Assembly (NCBI RefSeq): GCF_004342425.1
Contig: NZ_SLWQ01000001.1
Location: 520,252-584,251 of the forward strand
Length of the DNA stretch: 64,000 nucleotides
From: Dokdonella fugitiva
Lineage (GTDB): Bacteria; Pseudomonadota; Gammaproteobacteria; Xanthomonadales; Rhodanobacteraceae
Direction: 5' to 3'
Shown here: in pieces, positions 31,537 through 42,118 of the stretch
Layout of the letters: every line of letters begins with the position of its first letter
How positions within the stretch are numbered: position 1 is the first letter of the stretch
Made by a program: the position numbers and the translations under genes
Notes under the pieces: generated by a model
What the model was told of the DNA's origin: nothing
Database searches by the model: none
Seen by the model: the letters and a program-made list of their open reading frames with translations, nothing else

Positions 31537-32329
31537 GATAGTCGACGCTGTACGGCGCGTGGTCGGAGAAACGCGGCTCACGCGCGATCGAGCACGCCAG
31601 CAGGCGATCGCGCAGCGACGGCGTGACGAATTGGTAGTCGATGCGCCAGCCGACGTCGTTCGCGCGCGCGGCGCCGCGATTGCTCCACCAGGTGTATTCG
31701 ACCGCATCGGGCTTGAGCACGCGGAAGCTGTCCAGCCAGCCGTGCGCGGGCGCAGGCGTGCCGTCGCCACGGGCGTCGGCGATCATGCCGTTGAGCCAGG
31801 CGCGCTCGCCCGGCAGGCAGCCGGAGTTCTTCTGGTTGGACGTCCAGTTGCGGATGTCGTTCCGGGCCCGGACGATGTTCCAGTCGCCGCACAGCACGTA
31901 GTCGCGCCCGCTCGCGAGCCACTGGTCGAGAACGGGCTTGAGCCATTTCATGACCTCGAACTTGACCGCTTGGCGCTCCTCGCCCGACGAACCGGACGGG
32001 ATGTAGAACGAAACGACGCTGAGGTTGCCGTACCGCGCCTCGATATAGCGCCCCTCGTCGTCGAACGGCGCCCAGCCGAGCGACGTGCGCACCTCGTCCG
32101 GCTCGCGCTTCGAGTAGATCGCCACCCCGCTGTAACCCTTCTTCGTCGTCGCGTCGCGGTAGAAGCAGTGATGACCGTCCGGGCGGAACATCGGGTCGGC
32201 GAGCTGGTCCTCCTGCGCCTTGGTTTCCTGCACGCAGACGACATCCGCGCCCTGCGCGCGCAGCCAGTCGAAGAAACCCTTGTTCGCGGCCGAGCGGATG
32301 CCGTTCGCATTGAAGGAAATGATGCGCAT
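31529..32329 (-). CDS. xth: Exodeoxyribonuclease III
   Basis: 266-residue AP endonuclease/3' exonuclease of base excision repair. Conserved elements are NANGIRSA (metal), QETKAQ, GDWNIVRARNDIRNW, the active-site Asp in WRIDYQFVTP and SDHAPYSVDY near the C-terminus. The start ATG is at 32329, just before a spacer carrying GAGGGCTG-type repeats. Divergent from pyrE and followed by the AmpG-like permease gene with an 8-base overlap. Confidence 0.95.
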   Translation of the reverse strand: MRIISFNANGIRSAANKGFFDWLRAQGADVVCVQETKAQEDQLADPMFRPDGHHCFYRDATTKKGYSGVAIYSKREPDEVRTSLGWAPFDDEGRYIEARYGNLSVVSFYIPSGSSGEERQAVKFEVMKWLKPVLDQWLASGRDYVLCGDWNIVRARNDIRNWTSNQKNSGCLPGERAWLNGMIADARGDGTPAPAHGWLDSFRVLKPDAVEYTWWSNRGAARANDVGWRIDYQFVTPSLRDRLLACSIAREPRFSDHAPYSVDYRD

Positions 32330-32331
32330 TG

Positions 32332-32462
32332 GGGGAGCTGAGGACTGAGGGCTGAGGGCCTAGCGTGCCGCGAGCGCAGCGCTGCTGGCAACAGCGGGCA
32401 CGGTCCGCTCATTCGCCATGCACCTTACACTCGCAGCCCCCAGCCCTCGGCCTCAGCCCTCG
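32332..32462. repeat. GAGGGCTG-type inverted repeat in the xth-pyrE spacer
   Basis: Left arm about 32332-32362: gagctgaggactgagggctgagg-like units. Right arm about 32436-32462: cagcccccagccctcgg then cctcagccctcg, the inverse orientation. The arms flank a central stretch of about 70 bp and could pair imperfectly. The right arm touches the pyrE start. Comparable in layout to the array between hslV and hslU but with a different unit. Confidence 0.7.
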
Positions 32463-32463
32463 T

Positions 32464-33111
32464 ATGAAATCCAGCCAACGCGAATTCCTCGATCTCGCCC
32501 TCGCTCGCAACGCGCTGCGCTTCGGCGAGTTCACGCTCAAGTCCGGGCGGATCAGCCCGTATTTCTTCAATGCGGGCCTGTTCGATTCCGGCGCTGCGCT
32601 CGCCACGCTCGGGCGCGCGTACGCCGAAAGCGCGGCCGCGTCCGGCCTGGGCTTCGACATGCTGTTCGGGCCAGCCTACAAAGGCATCGTGCTCGCCGCG
32701 CTCACGGCGGCGGCGCTCGCCGAGCACCACGGGCGCGACGTGCCGTTCGCCTACAACCGCAAGGAAGCGAAGGACCACGGCGAGGGCGGCCTGCTCGTCG
32801 GCGCGCCACTGCGCGGGCGGGTGCTCATCGTCGACGACGTGATCACCGCGGGCACCGCGATCCGCGAATCGCTCGCACTCATCCGCGCCGCCGGCGCCGA
32901 ACCGGCCGGCGTGTTGATCGCGCTCGACCGCGAGGAGCGCGGCCAGGGCGAGCTCTCGGCGACGCAGGAGCTCGCCGCCGAGCATGGCATCCCGACCGTC
33001 GCGATCGCGCGGCTCGGCGACCTGCTCGCCTACGCCGCGGACCGGCCGGATCTTGCCGATCATCGGCCGCGCCTGACCGCATATCGGGAGCGCTACGGCG
33101 TGGCGACGTGA
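32464..33111 (+). CDS. pyrE: Orotate phosphoribosyltransferase
   Basis: 215 residues from the ATG at 32464 ([29 protein letters not shown]). Makes orotidine 5'-phosphate from orotate and PRPP in pyrimidine synthesis. The PRPP-binding loop [17 protein letters not shown] and the family [12 protein letters not shown] and GPAYKGI are clear. The start is preferred because it coincides with the family N-terminus and lies just after the repeat arm. No obvious U-rich attenuator was seen upstream. Confidence 0.96.
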   Translation: MKSSQREFLDLALARNALRFGEFTLKSGRISPYFFNAGLFDSGAALATLGRAYAESAAASGLGFDMLFGPAYKGIVLAALTAAALAEHHGRDVPFAYNRKEAKDHGEGGLLVGAPLRGRVLIVDDVITAGTAIRESLALIRAAGAEPAGVLIALDREERGQGELSATQELAAEHGIPTVAIARLGDLLAYAADRPDLADHRPRLTAYRERYGVAT

Positions 33112-33163
33112 GCACCGCGCCAGCCGGCGCCGCTGGCTATACTCGCGTCCCGGAGGGCTTCCC

Positions 33164-33826
33164 ATGCACATCCCGTCGTCCCGCCTGCTCGTCCTCGCGC
33201 TCACGGCCTGCGTCGGCGCAGGCGCGACCGGTGCGGTCCATGCCACCACGCCGCAGGACCACAATCGCTACAAATGGCGTGACGCGCAGGGCAACCTGCA
33301 TTACAGCGATTCCGTGCCGGCGGAGGCGACGAAGTTCGGGTACGACGTCGTCAACCCGCAGGGGATCGTCGTCAAGCACGTCGACCGTGCCAAGACCGCC
33401 GACGAACTCGCCGAGGCCAAGCTCGCGGCGAGCAAGGCCCTCGCCGAGCGCAAGGCCGCCGAGCAGCGCGCGCGCGACGACGAGCAGTTGTTGAGTACCT
33501 ATCCGCAGGAGGAAGACCTGCGCCGCGCGCAGCAGCAGCAGCTGGAGATGCTCAACCAGCAGATCAAGTCGTCGGAGGTCAGCCTGCGCAACCAGGAGCA
33601 GTCGCTGGCCGAACTGCTGGACCGCGCGGCGGAAGCGGAGCGCACCGGCAAGGAATTCCCGCCCGACCAGGCCAGGCAGCTCGCCGTCATGCGCAAGAAG
33701 GTCGACGCGCAGAAGGCCGCCGTGGCCAAGCAGGAAGCCGACCGCGACGAGGCGAGCAGCCACTTCGAGGAAGAAGTCGCCCACTATCGCGAACTGAAGG
33801 CACGCATCGCCGAAGCACGCAAATAG
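33164..33826 (+). CDS. DUF4124 domain-containing periplasmic protein
   Basis: 220 residues with a signal peptide (cleavage near VHA, residue 26). A DUF4124 domain follows (NRYKWRDAQGNLHYSDSVPAEA), then a long charged helical region (about 75-215) rich in Ala, Glu, Lys and Gln with coiled-coil character, for example RRAQQQQLEMLNQQIKSSEV. A TATACT-like -10 hexamer lies at 33137-33142. The role is unknown; DUF4124 proteins are exported and common in xanthomonad relatives. Confidence 0.85.
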   Translation: MHIPSSRLLVLALTACVGAGATGAVHATTPQDHNRYKWRDAQGNLHYSDSVPAEATKFGYDVVNPQGIVVKHVDRAKTADELAEAKLAASKALAERKAAEQRARDDEQLLSTYPQEEDLRRAQQQQLEMLNQQIKSSEVSLRNQEQSLAELLDRAAEAERTGKEFPPDQARQLAVMRKKVDAQKAAVAKQEADRDEASSHFEEEVAHYRELKARIAEARK

Positions 33827-33853
33827 GCGCGATCGCGTCTGCGGAGAGTGTCC

Positions 33854-34090
33854 ATGAGCCGTTGTCCGTCCTGCGAATCCGACGAGAGCTCGATCGTCGA
33901 GCGCGTGGTCCTCGGCGAAGGCCAAGCTGCGGATCGGCGCGAATGCAGCGCCTGCGGCGAGCAGTGGATGGTGCCCGTCGCGACCGTGGTGATGCCCGGC
34001 GCGGACGCCGTCATCGAGGCGATCGAGCTGAGCGATGGCGACGGGGATGCGCCGGACGACGCCGATGGCGTCGAGGAATGGTTCCGCTGA
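33854..34090 (+). CDS. small zinc-ribbon-like acidic protein
   Basis: 78 residues from the ATG at 33854, with a purine-rich site just upstream (gcggagag). Two Cys pairs, CPSC near residue 4 and CSAC near residue 34, look like a zinc ribbon (MSRCPSCESDE ... RRECSACGEQW). The C-terminal half is acidic (SDGDGDAPDDADGVEEW). Short CxxC proteins of this type are sometimes linked to nucleic-acid or metal handling; no function can be assigned. Lies between the DUF4124 gene and the convergent algC. Confidence 0.65.
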   Translation: MSRCPSCESDESSIVERVVLGEGQAADRRECSACGEQWMVPVATVVMPGADAVIEAIELSDGDGDAPDDADGVEEWFR

Positions 34091-34123
34091 CGCAGCGGCC
34101 GCGCTGCCGGCGCGGCGCTGCGG

Positions 34124-36514
34124 TCAGAACGGCAGCGGCAACGAGGAATCGAGCGCGAGCAGTTGGCTGCGGAACACGTCCTGGATGCGGCGAAGCGCGG
34201 GCGCGCTGTCCGCGTCGAAACGCAACACGAGCACCGGCGTCGTGTTCGACGCGCGCACCAGCCCCCAGCCGTCCGGCCAGTCGGCACGCACTCCATCGAT
34301 CGTCGTGAGGCGCGCGCCGTCGAACTTCGCGCGCGCGCGAAACGCCTCGATGAAGCGATAGTGTTCGCCCTCGCGCATCGGGATCTTCAGCTCGGGCGTG
34401 GATACCCCCTTCGGCAGCGTCGCGAAAATCTGCTCCGGCGTACGCCCGTCGATGTCGGCGGCGAGGATCTCCATGAGGCGCGCCGCGGAGTAGATGCCGT
34501 CGTCGAAGCCGTACCAGCGTTCGCCGAAGAAGAAATGCCCGCTCATCTCGCCGGCGAGCGCCGCGTTGGTCTCGCGCATCTTCGCCTTGATCAGCGAATG
34601 CCCTGTTCGCCACATCAGCGGGCTGCCGCCCTGCTGCAGGATCAACGGCTGCAGGTGGCCGGTGCATTTGACGTCGTAGATGATCGTCGCGCCCGGATTG
34701 CGCAGCAGGATGTCGGTCGCATAGAGCATGAGCAGGCGATCGGGGAAGATCACCTCGCCGCTCGCCGTGACCACGCCGAGGCGGTCGCCGTCGCCGTCGA
34801 AGGCGAGGCCGACGTCCGCGCCGATGTTCTTCACCGACACGATGAGGTCCTGCAGGTTGTGCAGGTCGGACGGATCCGGATGGTGGTTCGGGAACGTGCC
34901 GTCGACGTCGCAGTACAGCGGAACGACCTCGCAGCCGATGCCTTCCAGCACGGCCGGGGCGATCGCACCCGGAATGCCATTGCCGCAATCCACGACCACC
35001 TTGAGCTTGCGCTCGACCTGGATGTCGTCGGTAATGCGGCGGATGTAGTCGTCGCCGACGTCGAGCGTCTGCAGTCCGCCCATGCCATCGACGAAGCGCT
35101 CCTCTTCGATGCGCCGGTACAGGTTCTGGATCGCGTCCTCCGACAACGTCTCGCCGCCGAGCACGATCTTGAAGCCGTTGTAATCGGGAGGATTGTGGCT
35201 GCCCGTGACCGAGATGCCCGACCCCGTGCGCAGGTGGTAGCAGGCGAAATACGTGACCGGCGTCGGCGCGGCACCGATGTCGATCACGTCGATGCCGGTC
35301 GAGCGCAGGCCGTTGATGAGCGCGAACACGAGATCGGGGCCGGACAGGCGCCCGTCGCGGCCGACCACGATTTCGGTCAGGCCGCGATCGCGTGCCTCGC
35401 TGCCGATCGCCCGGCCGATCATGCGCGCGACACCGGTGGTCAGCGTATCCCCGACGACACCGCGGATGTCGTAGGCGCGGAAGATGCTCGGATCGACGAC
35501 GACGACCTCGTCCTTCCTTTCGGCGCGGGCTGGCGCCGGCGCGGCCGCCTTGGCGAGCGGCGCGGCAGCGGCCTCGGGCTTGGCCTTGAGCGCCTGTGCG
35601 AGCGTCATCTCGGGTTGGACATCCTTGGGCTTGCGCTGCAGGACCGCCCTGGCGCGCTCGTGCCCGACGCTACGGACCCACAACGCGCCGATCCCGCCGA
35701 CCAGGCACAGCAGGCTCAACAGCGCCGACACGGGCAGGCTTTCCGTGAACATGATGAAGTAGCCCGGATCGGCCTTGCCGATGCGCAGCCGCGTACCCGG
35801 GATCGGCTCGCCGACGTCGGCGATCGACGAACCGCTATGTTCGCCGATGCCGGCGATCACGAGATCACCGCGACCGTCACCCTGGCGCAACTCGAGCCTC
35901 GCGCCGCTGACCGACGTGCGAGAGAACGCCGCGAGCAGCGGCTTGAACGGCAACTCGACCACCGCGAACGCGACCACGCGTTCGCCGACGCGCGCCGGCA
36001 TCGCGATCATGAGCTGCTGGCCGGCCTCCTCCGTGCGCATCTCGGCGAGCGGTTGCTTCGGATCGATCTTCGCCTGCAGCAGCGCCGCCGCCTTGGCGTA
36101 GCCGATCGCCTTGAGATCGCCCGACAGCACCTCGTCGAGGTCGGCACTGAAGAATTCCGCATCCGTCGCCTGCGGCAGCAGTTGCCGCAAGGCCGCCGCA
36201 GCCGCGGTTCGTCCGTCGGCGCCGAGCTTCAGGGGCTCCTGCACGCTCGGGTCCAGCAGCGCCTGCTGCACGCCCTGCTGCCGCTCGCGCACTTCGTTGG
36301 AGATCGCCGCGATCGCTTCGAGGCGGGCGTTGTCCGCGCTCTCCGCACCGCGGTGCGCGAGCCACAGCAACCACGTCTGCCACGCCATGAACGTGCCGAA
36401 CACGAGCAGGAAGGTGCCGAGCGCGAACGGCCCGAGCGTGCGCAGCGCCGGCGCCACGCGATGCAGCGCCTGCGCGACCTGTTCCTTCGGGGATGTCTTG
36501 CCTGGTGCGGCCAT
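34124..36514 (-). CDS. algC: Phosphomannomutase/phosphoglucomutase with membrane N-terminal extension
   Basis: 796 residues, far longer than the usual 450-470. The PMM/PGM domain (about 338-796) has the phosphoserine loop VTGSHNPPDYNG (Ser439), the metal loop FDGDGDRLG and a C-terminal sugar-binding domain. The extra 335 residues hold a membrane helix (about 28-52), a periplasmic-looking sensor-type domain (about 55-255), a second helix (about 261-280) and an Ala/Pro-rich linker. The enzyme interconverts mannose or glucose 6- and 1-phosphates for polysaccharide and LPS precursors. Downstream of coaBC-dut, as in Pseudomonas. Similar extensions exist in some relatives. Confidence 0.9.
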   Translation of the reverse strand: MAAPGKTSPKEQVAQALHRVAPALRTLGPFALGTFLLVFGTFMAWQTWLLWLAHRGAESADNARLEAIAAISNEVRERQQGVQQALLDPSVQEPLKLGADGRTAAAAALRQLLPQATDAEFFSADLDEVLSGDLKAIGYAKAAALLQAKIDPKQPLAEMRTEEAGQQLMIAMPARVGERVVAFAVVELPFKPLLAAFSRTSVSGARLELRQGDGRGDLVIAGIGEHSGSSIADVGEPIPGTRLRIGKADPGYFIMFTESLPVSALLSLLCLVGGIGALWVRSVGHERARAVLQRKPKDVQPEMTLAQALKAKPEAAAAPLAKAAAPAPARAERKDEVVVVDPSIFRAYDIRGVVGDTLTTGVARMIGRAIGSEARDRGLTEIVVGRDGRLSGPDLVFALINGLRSTGIDVIDIGAAPTPVTYFACYHLRTGSGISVTGSHNPPDYNGFKIVLGGETLSEDAIQNLYRRIEEERFVDGMGGLQTLDVGDDYIRRITDDIQVERKLKVVVDCGNGIPGAIAPAVLEGIGCEVVPLYCDVDGTFPNHHPDPSDLHNLQDLIVSVKNIGADVGLAFDGDGDRLGVVTASGEVIFPDRLLMLYATDILLRNPGATIIYDVKCTGHLQPLILQQGGSPLMWRTGHSLIKAKMRETNAALAGEMSGHFFFGERWYGFDDGIYSAARLMEILAADIDGRTPEQIFATLPKGVSTPELKIPMREGEHYRFIEAFRARAKFDGARLTTIDGVRADWPDGWGLVRASNTTPVLVLRFDADSAPALRRIQDVFRSQLLALDSSLPLPF

Positions 36515-36558
36515 GCCCTTCCTCGTGGTTCGACTCGCCTACCGCGGCGCGTGCGCCA

Positions 36559-37038
36559 TCAATGCCTGCCCGAACTGCCGAATCCGCCTTCGCCGCGTTC
36601 GCTCGGCGCGAACTCGTCGACGACGCGGAAGGCCGCGCGCACGATCGGCATGATCACCAGCTGGGCGATGCGCTCCCCGGGTGCGATGGTAAAGGCCGCA
36701 TCGGAACGGTTCCAGCACGAGATGAGCAGTGGTCCCTGGTAGTCCGCGTCGATGAGGCCGACCAGGTTGCCGAGCACGATGCCGTGCTTGTGGCCGAGGC
36801 CCGAGCGCGGCAGCACGACCGCGCACAGGGAGGGATCGCCGATATGGATCGCGATGCCGCTCGGCACCAGCGCGCTCGCGCCCGGCGCCAGCACGAGCGG
36901 GGCGTCGACCATCGCGCGCAGGTCGATCCCGGCGGACGCCGCGGTGGCGGGCGAAGGCAACGGAAACTCGCGGCCGAGGCGCGCATCGAGCACCTTGAGT
37001 TCGATCTCGCGCACGTCACCCTCGCCGGCAGGGCTCAT
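36559..37038 (-). CDS. dut: dUTP diphosphatase
   Basis: 159 residues. Trimeric dUTPase motifs are all visible: the [15 protein letters not shown] motif, [40 protein letters not shown] and the C-terminal P-loop-like [13 protein letters not shown]. It hydrolyses dUTP to dUMP and keeps uracil out of DNA. The start overlaps the coaBC stop by 4 bases (ATGA), as in many gammaproteobacteria. Confidence 0.97.
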   Translation of the reverse strand: MSPAGEGDVREIELKVLDARLGREFPLPSPATAASAGIDLRAMVDAPLVLAPGASALVPSGIAIHIGDPSLCAVVLPRSGLGHKHGIVLGNLVGLIDADYQGPLLISCWNRSDAAFTIAPGERIAQLVIMPIVRAAFRVVDEFAPSERGEGGFGSSGRH

Positions 37039-38297
37039 GCGTGCTGCTCCCCGACCGGCTTGCGCAACCGGGCGATGCGCGCGACGAGCGCGCGCGCGAG
37101 ATCCGCCTTGTCGCCGCGGTCGAGCGCCTCGCGCCCACCGGGCCAGAGCAGCAGCAAGGCATTGTCTTCGCGCTCGAAGCCGAGGCCGGCACCCACTTCG
37201 TTGGCGGCGATGAGGTCGAGGCGCTTGCGCTCGAGCTTGGCGCGCGCGTACTCCTCCACGCGCTCGGTCTCGGCCGCGAAACCGACCACGAACGGGCGCG
37301 GATCGAGCGCGGCGACCTCGGCGAGGATGTCGGGATTCTGCACGAGGCTGAGGTCGAGCCCGCTGTCGGCCGACGCCTTCTTGAGCTTGTGCGGCGCGAC
37401 GTCGCGCGGCCGGAAGTCGCCCACCGCCGCCGCCGCGACGAACACGTCGCTGGCGCCGGCGCGTTCGAGCACGGCCTCGCGCATCTCGCGCGCGCTGCGC
37501 ACGTCGACGCGCTCCACGCCGCGCGGCGTCGGCAGGTGCACGGGACCGGCGACGAGCGTGACCTGCGCCCCCTCCGCCGCCGCGGCCGCCGCGACCGCGA
37601 ACCCCATGCGGCCGGAACTGCGATTGCCGATGAATCGCACCGGATCGATGTCCTCGTAGGTCGGGCCGGCGCTGACGAGGAAGCGCACGCCGTCCAGTTC
37701 GCGCGGGCGCCGGCGCTCGACGAGGCGCGCGACGATCTCGTCGGCCTCGAGCAGGCGCCCGGCGCCGAACTCGCCGCAGGCCTGGCTGCCCGAACCCGGG
37801 CCGAGCACGTCGACGCCCCGCTCGCGCAGCACGCCGAGGTTCGCCTGCGTCGCCGCATGCGCCCACATCTGCTGGTTCATCGCCGGAGCGACCGACAGCG
37901 GCGCCGCGGTGGCGAGGCAGAGCGTCGCCAGCAGGTCGCCGGCCAGGCCGTGCGCGAGGCGCGCGAGCAGGTCGGCCGATGCAGGCGCGACGATGACCTC
38001 GTCGGCCCAGCGCGCGAGTTCGATATGCCCCATCGCCGCTTCCGCCGATTCGTCCCAGAGGCTCGTGCGCACCGGATGGCCGGACAGGGCCTGGAACGTG
38101 AGCGGGGTGACGAAGCGCGCCGCGTTCTCGGTCAGCACCACGCGCACCTCGGCCCCGGCGGCGCGCAGCCGCCGCACGAGTTCGGCGCCCTTGTAGGCGG
38201 CGATGCCACCGGACACGCCGAGCAGCACGTGCACGCCGGCGAGGGGTTCGCGCGATGGTGAGAAGCGCTCCGGCACGTGGACGTCGCGACGCGTCAT
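37035..38297 (-). CDS. coaBC: Bifunctional phosphopantothenoylcysteine decarboxylase/synthetase
   Basis: 420 residues from the ATG at 38297 ([17 protein letters not shown]). The N-terminal CoaC flavoprotein (about 20-195) begins [21 protein letters not shown] and has [20 protein letters not shown] and APAMNQQMW. The C-terminal CoaB (about 205-420) has [24 protein letters not shown] and [11 protein letters not shown]. Together they make 4'-phosphopantetheine for coenzyme A. Divergent from radC, the dfp-radC neighbourhood known from E. coli. Confidence 0.97.
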   Translation of the reverse strand: MTRRDVHVPERFSPSREPLAGVHVLLGVSGGIAAYKGAELVRRLRAAGAEVRVVLTENAARFVTPLTFQALSGHPVRTSLWDESAEAAMGHIELARWADEVIVAPASADLLARLAHGLAGDLLATLCLATAAPLSVAPAMNQQMWAHAATQANLGVLRERGVDVLGPGSGSQACGEFGAGRLLEADEIVARLVERRRPRELDGVRFLVSAGPTYEDIDPVRFIGNRSSGRMGFAVAAAAAAEGAQVTLVAGPVHLPTPRGVERVDVRSAREMREAVLERAGASDVFVAAAAVGDFRPRDVAPHKLKKASADSGLDLSLVQNPDILAEVAALDPRPFVVGFAAETERVEEYARAKLERKRLDLIAANEVGAGLGFEREDNALLLLWPGGREALDRGDKADLARALVARIARLRKPVGEQHA

Positions 38298-38533
38298 CGG
38301 GCGGCGCCTGCTCGTGGAGCGCGCCGGAACGGCGCGGGCGAGCGCCTGCCGTCGTCGAAGCGGAAAGTCATGTAGGGAAACCACCGACAGGACAGGGGAA
38401 CGCTAGCTTACTGAAAATCGCGGCCGACGCCGCTGCGGCGCGCGCGTAACACCCGGCAGACTGCGCGCATGAAGGAAATCGCCCGCCCCAAGCCGCCACC
38501 CGCCGTCCGGGCGCGCGCAGCGAGTCCACGCCG

Positions 38534-39196
38534 ATGAGCATCCGTGACTGGCCCGACGGCGAGCGGCCGCGCGAGAAGCTGCTCGCACGGGGTGCGGGCG
38601 TGCTGTCGGACGCGGAGCTGCTCGCCGTGTTCCTCGGCTCGGGCCGGCGCGGGCTGAGCGCCGTCGATCTCGCCCGCAACCTGCTCGCGGACGCCGGCGG
38701 GCTCAAGCCCCTGCTCGACGCGCCACGCGCGCAGGCAGGCATCGGCGCGGTCGCCTGGTGCCGCCTTGCCGCCGCGCTGGAGACCGGCCGCCGCTACCTC
38801 GACGCGGAGTTGCGCCGGGGCGAGGCGCTCACCGACCCGTCCGCGAGCGCGCGCTACCTCAAGGCCCGCCTCGCCGGCTATCCGTACGAGGTGTTCGCCT
38901 GCCTGTTCCTCGACAACCGCCACCGGGTCATCGTGTTCGAGGAGTTGTTCCGCGGCTCGATCGACGGCGCCAGCGTGCATCCGCGCGAAGTGGTGCGGCG
39001 CTGTCTTGTGCACAATGCCGCTGCGGTGATCTTCGCCCACAACCATCCGTCCGGGATCGCCGAGCCGAGTGCCGCGGACCGCGCGATCACCCAGCGCCTG
39101 CGCGAGGCGCTCGAGCTCGTCGACGTGCGCCTGCTCGACCATTTCGTCGTCGGGCAAGGCACGCCGACCTCGCTGGCGCAACGCGGCTGGCTCTAG
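38534..39196 (+). CDS. radC: RadC family protein
   Basis: 220 residues. The N-terminal helical domain starts [16 protein letters not shown], typical of RadC. The C-terminal JAMM-type domain has the metal ligands H169 and H171 with S179 and D182 in [15 protein letters not shown]. Once thought to act in DNA repair; the family's function is unresolved. Divergent from coaBC across a 236-bp spacer in which I see no other gene. Confidence 0.95.
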   Translation: MSIRDWPDGERPREKLLARGAGVLSDAELLAVFLGSGRRGLSAVDLARNLLADAGGLKPLLDAPRAQAGIGAVAWCRLAAALETGRRYLDAELRRGEALTDPSASARYLKARLAGYPYEVFACLFLDNRHRVIVFEELFRGSIDGASVHPREVVRRCLVHNAAAVIFAHNHPSGIAEPSAADRAITQRLREALELVDVRLLDHFVVGQGTPTSLAQRGWL

Positions 39197-39258
39197 GACG
39201 CGCGGGCTATTTCCCCCTTTATACTCGCGACCAATCCACCACCTGCCCGCCGAACGCC

Positions 39259-40320
39259 GTGATCCTGCCGTTCCCGAGCCGCTACCCCGCCGATGAAACC
39301 GAGTGCCGGATTCCGGACGCGGCCGCGGCGCGCGCGCTCGTCGGCGCGGCCGCGGCGCCGGTCGAAGCCCTGCTCGCGCGACGACGCGCGGAGTGGGCGG
39401 CGCTGCCGGCGGGCGGCGACGAGGCACTGCTCGCGCGCACCGAGGACGCGGTCCGCCTCGGGCATGCGCGGCTCGCGTTCCGCCACGGCAATCTCGGCAA
39501 CGATTTCCACGCCTACCACAACGAGGGGCACGTGCTGGAGATCTGTGGTGGCCGCATCGACCGCCTGCGCGACACGCTCGGCCTCGCCGCGCTGGGGCTG
39601 CGCGACTGGTGCGCGCTGATGCTGTTCGGCGCCTGCCACGACCTGCGCCAGCGCGAAGCACCGAATCTCGTCGACGGCATCGGCGCGAACGAGCGCGCGA
39701 GCATCGACGAAGCGCTGCGCATCCTCGACGCCTGCGGCTTCTCGCGCGACCGCGACGCCGACCTCTACGCCGCGCTCGAACTCATGATCGCCGGCAGCAC
39801 GTTCGACGCGCGACCGGTGCCGGGCGGATACCAGTACAACGCGGCCGACCTCGTGCAGAGCGGCGGCGCCCTCGCCTCGCGCCTTCACCAGGTGCTCGAT
39901 CGCCGCAGCCCGGGTTGGCGCCACGATCCGCTGATCGTCGCGGCCCAGCGCCTCGCCCTCGTCGCCGCCGACCTCGACACCGCGAACGTCGCCGAGCCAT
40001 TCGGTCGCTTCGCGAGCACGGCGGAGAACCTGTGCCGTGAACGCGAGATGCTCAGCGGTCGTTCGCTCGCCGCGGGCGAAAGCGCGCTGCCGGTGCTCGG
40101 CTTCCTCACCGACGGCCAGGACCGATTCTTCTTCGAACTGCACCGCTTCCAGTCCGATGCAGGCATGGCCGCGTTCGGGCCGGGGAAGGAGGCGAACGCG
40201 CCCAAGCTCAAGGCGCTGTGCATGGGCGTACGCGCGCGCATCGCCATGCAGGGCGCGCCGCAGACGGGCAACCAGGTCATCGAGGCCTACCGCGCGACGC
40301 TCGCCGACCTCACGGTCTGA
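39259..40320 (+). CDS. HD-domain-like hypothetical protein
   Basis: 353 residues from a GTG at 39259 ([20 protein letters not shown]). A TATACT -10-like hexamer at 39220-39225 lies upstream. Potential metal ligands of an HD phosphohydrolase fold are seen in [12 protein letters not shown] and [15 protein letters not shown], spaced as in HD proteins. No membrane helix. The substrate is unknown; HD enzymes commonly hydrolyse nucleotides or phosphoesters. It stands between radC and argS as a likely single-gene unit. Confidence 0.75.
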   Translation: MILPFPSRYPADETECRIPDAAAARALVGAAAAPVEALLARRRAEWAALPAGGDEALLARTEDAVRLGHARLAFRHGNLGNDFHAYHNEGHVLEICGGRIDRLRDTLGLAALGLRDWCALMLFGACHDLRQREAPNLVDGIGANERASIDEALRILDACGFSRDRDADLYAALELMIAGSTFDARPVPGGYQYNAADLVQSGGALASRLHQVLDRRSPGWRHDPLIVAAQRLALVAADLDTANVAEPFGRFASTAENLCREREMLSGRSLAAGESALPVLGFLTDGQDRFFFELHRFQSDAGMAAFGPGKEANAPKLKALCMGVRARIAMQGAPQTGNQVIEAYRATLADLTV

Positions 40321-40432
40321 CCGCCGGCTCCGGCGGCAACGGCCACTGCGCCGGGGGCACGGCCGGCAACCCGCGCGCCGAAGCAGGCCCGGGGCCGCTA
40401 CAATACGCGGCTTTTCCACGCCGGCCCGACCC

Positions 40433-42118
40433 GTGAAACAACAGCTCCGCGACCTCGTCCTCGCCGCGATCGGCACCCTCCAGGCCCGCGGCGAACTGCC
40501 TGCCGGCGCCGCGCCCGCGTTCGTCGTCGAACGCACCCGCAACCGCGACCACGGCGACTTCGCGACCAATGCCGCGCTGCTGCTGGCGAAGACCGCTGGC
40601 AGGAAGCCGCGCGACCTCGCCGCCGCGCTCGTCGCCACGCTGCCGGCACGGGACGCGATCGCGAAGGTCGAGATCGCCGGCCCCGGCTTCATCAATTTCT
40701 TCCTGAGCCCGGCCGCCTACCAGGCCGAGGTGCGCGCCGTGCTGGCCCAGGGCGCCGAGTATGGCCGCAGCCACGCCGGCGACGGCCGCACCGCGGGCGT
40801 CGAGTTCGTCTCGGCCAACCCGACCGGCCCGCTGCACGTCGGCCACGGCCGCGCCGCGGCGATCGGCGACTGCATCGCGCGCATCCTCGCCGCGAATGGC
40901 TGGAAGGTCATGCGCGAGTTCTACTACAACGACGCCGGCGCGCAGATCAACAACCTCGCCATTTCCGTGCAGGCACGCGCGCTGGGCCTCGGTCCCGACG
41001 ATGCCGGCTGGCCCGACGACGGCTATCGCGGCGAATACATAAAGGACGTCGCTGCCGCCTACCTGCGCGGCGACAGCGTGGAGGTCGAAGGCCATACCGT
41101 GGTCGGCGCGAAGGACCCGCACGACCTCGATGCGATCCGCGAATTCGCCGTCGCCTACCTGCGGCGCGAGCAGAACGCCGACCTCGCCGCGTTCGGCGTC
41201 GGCTTCGACGTCTATTTCCTCGAGAGCTCGCTGTACCGCGACGGCAAGGTCGAAGAGACCGTGCGCGAGCTCGTCGCGCACGGCCACACCTACGAGGAAG
41301 GCGGCGCGCTGTGGCTGCGCACGACCGAATTCGGCGACGACAAGGACCGCGTCATGCGCAAGTCCGACGGCACGTACACGTATTTCGTACCCGACGTCGC
41401 CTACCATCGCAGCAAGTGGCAGCGTGGCTACGAGCGCGCGATCACCGAACTCGGCTCCGACCACCACGGCTCGCTCGCGCGCGTGAAGGCCGGGCTGCAG
41501 GCGCTCGACTGCGGCATCCCGCCCGGCTGGCCGGAGTACGTGCTGCACCAGATGGTCACGGTCATGCGTGGCGGCGAGGAAGTGAAGCTGTCCAAGCGCG
41601 CCGGCAGCTACGTGACCCTGCGCGACCTCATCGACGAAGTCGGCCGCGATGCGACGCGCTGGTTCCTCATCGCGCGCAAGTCCGACTCGCAGCTCGTGTT
41701 CGACATCGACCTCGCGCGCGCGCAGACCAACGACAATCCGGTCTACTACGTCCAGTACGCGCATGCGCGCGTCGCCAGCGTCATGCGCCAGCTCGCCGAA
41801 CGCGGGCTCGCCTGGGACCGCGCGAACGGCCTCGCCCACCTCGCGCGCCTCGACGGCGAAGCCGAACAGCTCGTGCTGGCGGAACTGTCGCGTTATGCCG
41901 AAGTGGTCGAGAACGCCGGCGCCAGCCTCGAACCGCATCTCGTCGCGACCTACCTGCGCGAGCTCGCGGCCGCATTCCACGGCTGGTACAACACGAGCCA
42001 GTTCATCGTCGACGAGGCCGACCTGCGCGACGCGCGGCTCGCGCTCGCCAACGCGGCGCGCCAGGTGCTCGCGAACGGCCTCGACCTGCTGGGCATGTCC
42101 GCCCCGGAGAGCATGTGA
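40433..42118 (+). CDS. argS: Arginyl-tRNA synthetase
   Basis: 561 residues from a GTG at 40433. A TACAAT hexamer at 40399-40404 is a plausible -10. The N-terminal additional domain is followed by the class I signature [13 protein letters not shown] (HVGH). The [18 protein letters not shown] segment stands where KMSKS would be, a variation normal for ArgRS. The C-terminal anticodon-binding domain includes the [10 protein letters not shown] and [10 protein letters not shown] segments. The next gene starts at the stop (TGATG), so it is co-translated. Confidence 0.97.
   Translation: MKQQLRDLVLAAIGTLQARGELPAGAAPAFVVERTRNRDHGDFATNAALLLAKTAGRKPRDLAAALVATLPARDAIAKVEIAGPGFINFFLSPAAYQAEVRAVLAQGAEYGRSHAGDGRTAGVEFVSANPTGPLHVGHGRAAAIGDCIARILAANGWKVMREFYYNDAGAQINNLAISVQARALGLGPDDAGWPDDGYRGEYIKDVAAAYLRGDSVEVEGHTVVGAKDPHDLDAIREFAVAYLRREQNADLAAFGVGFDVYFLESSLYRDGKVEETVRELVAHGHTYEEGGALWLRTTEFGDDKDRVMRKSDGTYTYFVPDVAYHRSKWQRGYERAITELGSDHHGSLARVKAGLQALDCGIPPGWPEYVLHQMVTVMRGGEEVKLSKRAGSYVTLRDLIDEVGRDATRWFLIARKSDSQLVFDIDLARAQTNDNPVYYVQYAHARVASVMRQLAERGLAWDRANGLAHLARLDGEAEQLVLAELSRYAEVVENAGASLEPHLVATYLRELAAAFHGWYNTSQFIVDEADLRDARLALANAARQVLANGLDLLGMSAPESM

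Noticed and set aside
38403..38588. Small minus-strand frame in the coaBC-radC spacer
   Set aside because: No ribosome binding site or domain; composition is random for this GC content and it overlaps the radC start.
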